NCBI GenBank assembly: GCA_920105625.2
Contig: OV050031.1
Location: 95,237,676 to 95,301,675, forward strand
DNA length: 64,000 nucleotides
From: Clusia tigrina
Taxonomy: Eukaryota; Arthropoda; Insecta; Diptera; Clusiidae
Direction: 5' to 3'
Part shown: piece after piece, positions 51,142 to 61,300 of the stretch
How the letters are laid out: every line of letters starts with the position of its first letter
Position numbering within the stretch: the stretch's first letter is position 1
Position numbers and translations under genes: made by a program
The notes under the pieces: model-generated
Told to the model about the DNA's origin: nothing
Seen by the model: only the letters and a program-made list of their open reading frames with translations
Databases searched by the model: none

Positions 51142-54081
51142 ACTGGAGCCTCATAAAACCTTGAAATTTTGTAACAATAAAGTACTCGAGCCTCTTGTCA
51201 ATTTAAGCTATTGCTCAAAGCTATGCTACCCTTGAGTCCCAAATCAAACACTGATAAAACTTCAAATGGCCCTAACTTCTGTACGGTACGTCCTACACCT
51301 ATCAAAGTTTGCAACATATAAATGCTTGTAACTTTTTACTGGAGCGTCATAAAACCTTGAAATTTTGTAACAATAAAGCACTCGAGCCTCTTGTTAATTT
51401 AAGCTATCGTTCAAAGCTATGCTACCCTTAAGTCCCAAATAAAACACTGATAAAACTTCAAATGGCCCTAAATTCTATACGGTACGTCCTACACCTATCA
51501 AAGTTTGCAACATATAAATGCTTGTAACTTTTTACTGGAGCCTCATAAAACCTTGAAATTTTGTAACAATAAAGTACTCGAGCCTCTTGTCAATTTAAGC
51601 TATCGCTCAAAGCTATGCTACCCTTAAGTTCCAAATAAAACACTGATAAAACTTCAAATGGCCCTAACTTCTGTACGGTACGTCCTACACCTATCAAAGT
51701 TTGCAACATTCAAATGCTTGTAACTTTTTACTGGAGCGTCATAAAACCTTGAAATTTTTTAACAATAAAGTACTCGAGCCTCTTGTCAATTTAAGCTATC
51801 GCTCAAAGCTAAGCTACCCTTGAGTCCCAAATCAATCACTGATAAAACTTCAAATGGCCCTAACTTCTGTACGGTACGTCCTACACCTATCAAAGTTTGC
51901 AACATATAAATGCTTGTAACTTTTTACTGGAGCTTAATAAAACCTTGAAATTTTGTAACAATAAAGTACTCGAGCCTCTTGTCAATTTAAGCTATCGCTC
52001 AAAGCTATGCTACCCTTAAGTCCCAAATCAAACACTGATAAAACTTCAAATGGCCCTAACTTCTGTACCGTACGTCCTACACCTATCAAAGTTTGCAACA
52101 TACAAATGCTTGTAACTTTTTACTGGAGCGTCATAAAACGTTGAAATTTTGTAACAATAAAGTACTCGAGCCTCTTGTCAATTTAAGCTATCGCTCAAAG
52201 CTATGCTACCCTTAAGTTCCAAATCAAACACTGATAAAACTTCAAATGGCCCTAACTTCTATACGGTACGTCCTACACCTATCAAAATTTGCAAAATACA
52301 AATGCTTGTAACTTTTTACTGGAGCGTAATAAAACCTTGAAATTTTGTAACAATAAAGTACTCGAGCCTCTTGTCAATTTAAGCTATCGCTCAAAGCTAT
52401 GCTACCCTTAAGTCCCAAATCAAACACTGATAAAACTTCAAATGGCCCTAAATTCTATACGGTACGTCCTACACCTATCAAAGTTTGCAACATATAAATA
52501 CTTGTAACTTTTTAAGGGAGCGTCATAAAACCTTGAAATTTTGTAACAATAAAGTACTCGAGCCTCTTGTCAATTTAAGCTATCGCTCAAAGCTATGCTA
52601 CCCTTAAGTCCCGAATCAAACACTGATAAAACTTCAAATGGCCCTAAGTTCTATACGGTACGTCCTACACCTATCAAAATTTGCAAAATACAAATGCTTG
52701 TAACTTTTCACTGGAGCGTCATAAAACCTTGAAATTTTGTAACAATAAAGTACTCGAGCCCCTTGTCAATTTAAGCTATCGCTCAAAGCTATGCTACCCT
52801 TGAATCCCAAATAAAACACTGATAAAACTTCAAATTGCCCTAACTTCTATACGGTACGTCCTGTACCTATCAAAGTTTGCAACATACAAATGCTTGTAAC
52901 TGTTTACTGGAGCGTCATAAAACCTTGAAACTTTGTAACAATAAAGTACTCGAGCCTCTTGTCAATTTAAGCTATCGCTCAAAGCTATGCTACCCTTAAG
53001 TCCCGAATCAAACACTGATAAAACTTCAAATATCCCTAAGTTCTATACGGTACGTCCTACACCTATCAAAGTTTGCAATATACAAATGCTTGTAACTTTT
53101 TACTGGAGCGTCATAAAACCTTGAAATTTTGTAACAATAAAGCACTCGAGCCTCTTGTCAATTTAAGCTATCGCTGAAAGCTATGCTACCCTTAAGTCCC
53201 AAATCAAACACTGATAAAACTTCAAATGGCCCTAAATTCTATACAGTACGTCCTACACCTATCAAAGTTTGCAACATACAAATGCTTGTAACTTTTCACT
53301 GGAGCGTCATAAAACCTTGAAATTTTGTAACAATAAAGTACTCGAGCCTCTTGTCAATTTAAGCTATCGCTCAAAGCTATGCTACCCTTAAGTCCCAAAT
53401 CAAACACTGATAAAACTTCAAATGGCCCTAACTTCTATACGGTACGTCCTACACCTATCAAAGTTTGCAACATATAAATGCTTGTAACTTTTTACTGGAG
53501 CGTCATAAAACCTTGAAATTTTGTAACAATAAAGTACTCGAGCCTCTTGTCAATTTAAGCTATCGCTCAAAGCTATGCTACCCTTAAGTTCCAAATAAAA
53601 CACTGATAAAACTTCAAATGGCCCTAACTTCTGTACGGTACGTCCTACACCTATCAAAGTTTGCAACATTCAAATGCTTGTAACTTTTTACTGGAGCGTC
53701 ATAAAACCTTGAAATTTTGTAACAATAAAGTACTCGAGCCTCTTGTCAATTTAAGCTATCGCTCAAAGCTAAGCTACCCTTGAGTCCCAAATCAATCACT
53801 GATAAAACTTCAAATGGCCCTAACTTCTGTACGGTACGTCCTACACCTATCAAAGTTTGCAACATATAAATGCTTGTAACTTTTTACTGGAGCGTAATAA
53901 AACCTTGAAATTTTGTAACAATAAAGTACTCGAGCCTCTTGTCAATTTAAGCTATCGCTCAAAGCTATGCTACCCTTAAGTCCCAAATCAAACACTGATA
54001 AAACTTCAAATGGCCCTAAATTCTATACGGTACGTCCTACACCTATCAAAGTTTGCAACATATAAATACTTGTAACTTTTT
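51142..54081. repeat. HOR-1-type block inside zone 4
   Basis: Fifteen units. After the D/L hybrid at 51142 come M D E Z H T I K A B G D E (51338-53885) and a Z/T hybrid at 53886. All HOR-1 marks are present: gcctcataaaacc, gctaagctac, gtaccgtacg (52065), gagccccttg, cctgtacct, aatatccct and cgctgaaag. Its place between HOR-2 copies shows that the two higher-order families are interleaved on one array and not confined to separate domains. Confidence 0.85.
53886..54081. repeat. Chimeric unit, Z start and T end
   Basis: Begins after E with gcgtaataaaacc as Z does, but lacks gtaccgtacg. It carries cctaaattctatacgg and ataaatacttg and leads into acgggagcg as T does. Z and T share the same first half, so the switch cannot be placed within it. 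H is missing. The exchange shortened the block by two units and created the entry into the HOR-2 cycle at 54082. Confidence 0.72.
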
Positions 54082-56629
54082 ACGGGAGCGTCATAAAACC
54101 TTGAAATTTTGTAACAATAAAGTACTCGAGCCTCTTGTCAATTTAAGCTATCGCTCAAAGCTATGCTACCCTTAAGTCCCGAATCAAACACTGATAAAAC
54201 TTCAAATGGCCCTAAGTTCTATACAGTACGTCCTACACCTATCAAAGTTTGCAACATACAAATGCTTGTAACTTTTTACTGGAGCGTCATAAAACCTTGA
54301 AATTTTGTAACAATAACGTACTCGAGCCTCTTGTCCATTTAAGCTATCGCTCAAAGCTATGCTACCCTTGAGTCGCAAATCAATCACTGATAAAACTTCA
54401 AATGGCCCTAACTTCTGTACGGTACGTCCTACACCTATCAAAGTTTGCAACATATAAATGCTTGAAACTTTTTACTGGAGCGTAACAAAATCTTGAAATT
54501 TTGTAACAATAAAGTACTCGAGCCTCTTTCCAATTTAAGCTATCGCTCAAAGCTATGCTACCCTTAAGTCCCAAATCAAACACTGATAAAACTTCAAATG
54601 GCCCTAACTTCTATACGGTACGTCCTACACCTATCAAAGTTTGCAACATATAAATGCATTTAACTTTTCACTGGAGCGTCATAAAACCTTGAAATTTTGT
54701 AACAATAAAGTTCTCGAGCCTCTTGTCAATTTAAGCTATCGCTCAAAGCTATGCTACCCTTAAGTCCCTAATCAAACACTGATAAAACTTCAAATGGCCC
54801 TAACTTCTATACGGTACGTCCTACACCTATCAAAGTTTGCAACATACAAATGCTTGTAACTTTTTTCTGGAGCGTCATAAAACCTTGAAATTTTGTACCA
54901 ATAAAGTACTCGAGCCTCTTGTCAATTTAAGATATCGCTCAAAGCTATGCTACCCTTGAGTCCCAAATCAAACTCTGATAAAACTTCAAATGGCCCTAAC
55001 TTCTATACGGTACGTCCTACACCTATCAAAGTTTGCAACATATATGTGCTTGTAACTTTTTACTGGAGCGTAATAAAACCTTGAAATTTTGTAACAATAA
55101 AGCACTCGAGCCGCTTGACAATTTAAGCTATCGCTCAAAGCTATGCTACCCTTGAGTCCCAAATCAAACTCTGATAAAACTTCAAATGGCCCAGCCTTCT
55201 GTACGGTACGTCATACACCTATCAAAGTTTGCAACATACAAATGCTTGTAACTTTTTACTGGAGCGTCATAAAACCTTGAAATTTTGTAACAATAAAGTA
55301 CTCGAGCCTCTTGTCATTTTAAGCTATCGCTCAAAGCTATGCTACCCTTAAGTCCCGAATCAAACACTGATAAAACTTTAAATGGCCCTAACTTCTGTAC
55401 GGTACGTCCTACACCTATCAAAGTGTGCAACACACAAATGCATTTAACTTTTTACTGGAGCGTCATAAAACCTTGAAATTTTGTAACAATAAAGCACTCG
55501 AGCCGTTTGTCAATTTAAGCTTTCGCTCAAAGCTATGCTACCCTTGAGTCCCAAATAAAACACTTATAAAACTTCAAATGGCCCTAACTTCTATACGGTA
55601 CGTCCTACACCTATCAAAGTTTGCAACATACAAATGCTTGTAACTTTTTACTGGAGCGTCATAAAACCTTGAAATTTTGTAACAATAAAGCACTCGAGCC
55701 TCTTGTCAATTTAAGCTATCGCTCAAAGCTATGCTACCCTTAAGTTCCAAATAAAACACTGATAAAACTTCAAATGGCCCTAACTTCTGTACGGTACGTC
55801 CTACACCTATCAAAGTTTGCAACATTCAAATGCTTGTAACTTTTTACTGGAGCGTCATAAAACCTTGAAATTTTGTAACAATAAAGTACTCGAGCCTCTT
55901 GTCAATTTAAGCTATCGCTCAAAGCTAAGCTACCCTTGAGTCCCAAATCAATCACTGATAAAACTTCAAATGGCCCTAACTTCTGTACGGTACGTCCTAC
56001 ACCTATCAAAGTTTGCAACATATAAATGCTTGTAACTTTTTACTGGAGCGTAATAAAACCTTGAAATTTTGTAACAATAAAGTACTCGAGCCTCTTGTCA
56101 ATTTAAGCTATCGCTCAAAGCTATGCTACCCTTAAGTCCCAAATCAAACACTGATAAAACTTCAAATGGCCCTAACTTCTGTACCGTACGTCCTACACCT
56201 ATCAAAGTTTGCAACATACAAATGCTTGTATCTTTTTACTGGAGCGTCATAAAACGTTGAAATTTTGTAACAATAAAGTACTCGAGCCTCTTGTCAATTT
56301 AAGCTATCGCTCAAAGCTATGCTACCCTTAAGTTCCAAATCAAACACTGATAAAACTTCAAATGGCCCTAACTTCTATACGGTACGTCCTACACCTATCA
56401 AAATTTGCAAAATACAAATGCTTGTAACTTTTTACTGGAGCGTAATAAAACCTTGAAATTTTGTAACAATAAAGTACTCGAGCCTCTTGTCAATTTAAGC
56501 TATCGCTCAAAGCTTTGCTACCCTTAAGTCCCAAATCAAACACTGATAAAACTTCAAATGGCCCTAAATTCTATACGGTACGTCCTACACCTATCAAAGT
56601 TTGCAACATATAAATACTTGTAACTTTTT
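54082..56629. repeat. HOR-2 cycle, copy b (2,548 bp)
   Basis: Complete 13-unit cycle I' N1 N2 N3 N4 N5 N6 N7 D E Z H T, with units every 196 bp from 54082. It lies exactly 37 units after copy a and 13 before copy c, so b and c are directly tandem. Private changes include aaaatcttgaa in N2, ccctaatc in N3, cccagcc in N5 and gtatcttttt near 56,229. Confidence 0.9.
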
Positions 56630-58393
56630 ACGGGAGCGTCATAAAACCTTGAAATTTTGTAACAATAAAGTACTCGAGCCTCTTGTCAATTTAAGCTATC
56701 GCTCAAAGCTATGCTACCCTTAAGTCCCGAATCAAACACTGATAAAACTTCAAATGACCCTAAGTTCTATACAGTACGTCCTACACCTATCAAAGTTTGC
56801 AACATACAAATGCTTGTAACTTTTTACTGGAGCGTCATAAAACCTTGAAATTTTGTAACAATAACGTACTCGAGCCTCTTGTCCATTTAAGCTATCGCTC
56901 AAAGCTATGCTACCCTTGAGTCGCAAATCAATCACTGATAAAACTTCAAATGGCCCTAACTTCTGTACGGTACGTCCTACACCTATCAAAGTTTGCAACA
57001 TATAAATGCTTGAAACTTTTTACTGGAGCGTAACAAAACCTTGAAATTTTGTAACAATAAAGTACTCGAGCCTCTTTCCAATTTAAGCTATCGCTCAAAG
57101 CTATGCTACCCTTAAGTCCCAAATCAAACACTGATAAAACTTCAAATGGCCCTAACTTCTATACGGTACGTCCTACACCTATCAAAGTTTGCAACATATA
57201 AATGCATTTAACTTTTCACTGGAGCGTCATAAAACCTTGAAATTTTGTAACAATAAAGTTCTCGAGCCTCTTGTCAATTTAAGCTATCGCTCAAAGCTAT
57301 GCTACCCTTAAGTCCCGAATCAAACACTGATAAAACTTCAAATGGCCCTAACTTCTATACGGTACGTCCTACACCTATCAAAGTTTGCAACATACACATG
57401 CTTGTAACTTTTTTCTGGAGCGTCATAAAACCTTGAAATTTTGTACCAATAAAGTACTCGAGCCTCTTGTCAATTTAAGATATCGCTCAAAGCTATGCTA
57501 CCCTTGAGTCCCAAATCAAACTCTGATAAAACTTCAAATGGCCCTAACTTCTATACGGTACGTCCTACACCTATCAAAGTTTGCAACATATATGTGCTTG
57601 TAACTTTTTACTGGAGCGTAATAAAACCTTGAAATTTTGTAACAATAAAGCACTCGAGCCGCTTGACAATTTAAGCTATCGCTCAAAGCTATGCTACCCT
57701 TGAGTCCCAAATCAAACTCTGATAAAACTTCAAATGGCCCGGCCTTCTGTACGGTACGTCATACACCTATCAAAGTTTGCAACATACAAATGCTTGTAAC
57801 TTTTTACTGGAGCGTCATAAAACCTTGAAATTTTGTAACAATAAAGTACTCGAGCCTCTTGTCATTTTAAGCTATCGCTCAAAGCTATGCTACCCTTAAG
57901 TCCCGAATCAAACACTGATAAAACTTTAAATGGCCCTAACTTCTGTACGGTACGTCCTACACCTATCAAAGTGTGCAACACACAAATGCATTTAACTTTT
58001 TACTGGAGCGTCATAAAACCTTGAAATTTTGTAACAATAAAGCACTCGAGCCGTTTGTCAATTTAAGCTTTCGCTCAAAGCTATGCTACCCTTGAGTCCC
58101 AAATAAAACACTTATAAAACTTCAAATGGCCCTAACTTCTATACGGTACGTCCTACACCTATCAAAGTTTGCAAAATACAAATGCTTGTAACTTTTTACT
58201 GGAGCGTAATAAAACCTTGAAATTTTGTAACAATAAAGTACTCGAGCCTCTTGTCAATTTAAGCTATCGCTCAAAGCTATGCTAATCTTAAGTCCCAAAT
58301 CAAACACTGATAAAACTTCAAATGGCCCTAAATTCTATACGGTACGTCCTACACCTATCAAAGTTTGCAACATATAAATACTTGTAACTTTTT
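56630..58393. repeat. HOR-2 cycle, copy c (nine units)
   Basis: I' N1 N2 N3 N4 N5 N6, then a hybrid unit at 58002 that is N7 at its start (gccgtttgtc, gctttcgc, cacttataaaac) and H at its end (gcaaaatac), then T at 58198. D, E and Z are lost. The hybrid recurs at 60354 and 62903, so this shortened arrangement was then amplified. Confidence 0.85.
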
Positions 58394-61300
58394 ACGGGAG
58401 TGTCATAAAACCTTGAAATTTTTTAACAATAAAGTACTCGAGCCTCTTGTCAATTTAAGCTATCGCTCAAAGCTATGCTACCCTTAAGTCCCGAATCAAA
58501 CACTGATAAAACTTCAAATGGCCCTAAGTTCTATACAGTACGTCCTATACCTATCAAAGTTTGCAACATACAAATGCTTGTAACTTTTTACTGGAGCGTC
58601 ATAAAACCTTGAAATTTTGTAACAATAACGTACTCGAGCCTCTTGTCAATTTAAGCTATCGCTCAAAGCTATGCTACCCTTGAGTCCCAAATCAATCACT
58701 GATAAAACTTCAAATGGCCCTAACTTCTGTACGGTACGTCCTCCACCTATCAAAGTTTGCAACATATAAATGCTTGTAACTTTTTACTGGAGCGTCATAA
58801 AACTTTGAAATTTTGTAACAATAACGTACTCGAGCCTCTTGTCCATTTAAGCTATCGCTCAAAGCTATGCTACCCTTGAGTCCCAAATCAATCACTGATA
58901 AAACTTCAAATGGCCCTAACTTCTGTACGGTACGTCCTACACCTATCAAAGTTTGCAACATATAAATGCTTGAAACTTTTTACTGGAGCGTAATAAAACC
59001 TTGAAATTTTGTAACAATAAAGTACTCGAGCCTCTTTCCAATTTAAGCTATCGCTCAAAGCTATGCTACCCTTAAGTCCCAAATCAAACACTGATAAAAC
59101 TTCAAATGGCCCTAACTTCTATACGGTACGTCCTACACCTATCAAAGTTTGCAACATATAAATGCATTTAACTTTTCACTGGAGCGTCATAAAACCTTGA
59201 AATTTTGTAACAATAAAGTTCTCGAGCCTCTTGTCAATTTAAGCTATCGCTCAAAGCTATGCTACCCTTAAGTCCCGAATCAAACACTGACAAAACTTCA
59301 AATGGCCCTAACTTTTATACGGTACGTCCTACACCTATCAAAGTTTGCAACATACAAATGCTTGTAACTTTTTTCTGGAGCGTCATAAAACCTTGAAATT
59401 TTGTACCAATAAAGTACTCGAGCCTCTTGCCAATTTAAGCTATCGCTCAAAGCTATGGTACCCTTAAGTCCCGAATCAAACACTGATAAAACTTCAAATG
59501 GCCCTAAGTTCTATACAGTACGTCCTACACCTATCAAAGTTTGCAACATACAAATGCTTGTAACTTTTTACTGGAGCGTCATAAAACCTTGAAATTTTGT
59601 AACAATAACGTACTCGAGCCTCGTGTCCATTTAAGCTATCGCTCAAAGCTATGCTACCCTTGAGTCCCAAGTCAATCACTGATAAAACTTCAAATGGCCG
59701 TAACTTCTGTACGGTACGTCCTACACCTATCAAAGTTTGCAACATATAAATGCTTGTAACTTTTTACTGGAGCGTAATAAAACCTTGAAATTTTGTAACA
59801 ATAAAGTACTCGAGCCTCTTTCCAATTTAAGCTATCGCTCAAAGCTATGCTACCCATAAGTCCCAAATCAAACACTGATAAAACTTCAAATGGCCCTAAT
59901 TTCTATACGGTACGTCCTACTCCTATCAAAGTTTGCAACATATATGTGCTTGTAACTTTTTACTGGAGCGTAATAAAACCTTGAAATTTTGTAACAATAA
60001 AGCACTCGAGCCGCTTGACAATTTAAGCTATCGCTCAAAGCTATGCTACCCTTGAGTCCCAAATCAAACTCTGATAAAACTTCAAATGGCCCGGCCTTCT
60101 GTACGGTACGTCATACACCTATCAAAGTTTGCAACATACAAATGCTTGTAACATTTTACTGGAGCGTCATAAAACCTTGAAATTTTGTAACAATAAAGTA
60201 CTCGAGCCTCTTGTTATTTTAAGCTATCGCTCAAAGCTATGCTACCCTTAAGTCCCGAATCAAACACTGATAAAACTTTAAGTGGCCCTAGCTTCTGTAC
60301 GGTACGTCCTACACCTATCAAAGTGTGCAACACACAAATGCATTTAACTTTTTACTGGAGCGTCATAAAACCTTGAAATTTTGTAACAATAAAGCACTCG
60401 AGCCGTTTGTCAATTTAAGCTTTCGCTCAAAGCTATGCTACCCTGGAGTCCCAAATAAAACACTGATAAAACTTCAAATGGCCCTAACTTCTATACGGTA
60501 CGTCCTACACCTATCAAAGTTTGCAAAATACAAATGCTTGTAACTTTTTACTGGAGCGTAATAAAACCTTGAAATTTTGTAACAATAAAGTACTCGAGCC
60601 TCTTGTCAATTTAAGCTATCGCTCAAAGCTATGCTAATCTTAATTCCCAAATCAAACACTGATAAAACTTCAAATGGCCCTAAATTCTATACGGTACGTC
60701 CTACACCTATCAAAGTTTGCAACATATAAATACTTGTAACTTTTTACGGGAGCGTCATAAAACCTTGAAATTTTGTAACAATAAAGTACTCGAGCCTCTT
60801 GTCAATTTAAGCTATCGCTCAAAGCTATGCTACCCTTAAGTCCCGAATCAAACACTGATAAAACTTCAAATGGCCCTAAGTTCTATACAGTACGTCCTAC
60901 ACCTATCAAAGTTTGCAACATACAAATGCTTGTAACTTTTTACTGGAGCGTCATAAAACCTTGAAATTTTGTAACAATAACGTACTCGAGCCTCTTGTCA
61001 ATTTAAGCTATCGCTCAAAGCTATGCTACCCTTGAGTCCCAAATCAATCACTGATAAAACTTCAAATGGCCCTAACTTCTGTACGGTCCGTCCTCCACCT
61101 ATCAAAGTTTGCAACATATAAATGCTTGTAACTTTTTACTGGAGCGTCATAAAACCTTGAAATTTTGTAACAATAAAGCACTCGAGCCTCTTGTCAATTT
61201 AAGCTATCGCTCAAAGCTATGGTACCCTTAAGTCCCGAATCAAACACTGATAAAACTTCAAATGGCCCTAAGTTCTATACAGTACGTCCTACACCTATCA

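Larger units (their letters stand above)
46830..58393. repeat. Zone 4: higher-order repeat 2 (13 units)
   Basis: The order is I' N1 N2 N3 N4 N5 N6 N7 D E Z H T. N1 has aataacgtac, gtccattt and gtcgcaaatc; N2 has gcgtaacaaaa and ctctttccaattt; N3 has aagttctcgag and ttttttctgg; N4 has gtaccaataaag, agatatcgc and acatatatgt; N5 has gcttgacaattt and cccggcc; N6 has gtgtgcaacacac; N7 has gccgtttgtc, gctttcgc and cacttataaaac. D to T are the same units as in HOR-1. I' has acgggagcg and cccgaatc but tatacagtac and catacaaatgc. Complete cycles start at 46830 and 54082. Partial ones start at 49378 (N4) and 56630. A HOR-1-type block lies at 51142-54081. Confidence 0.9.
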
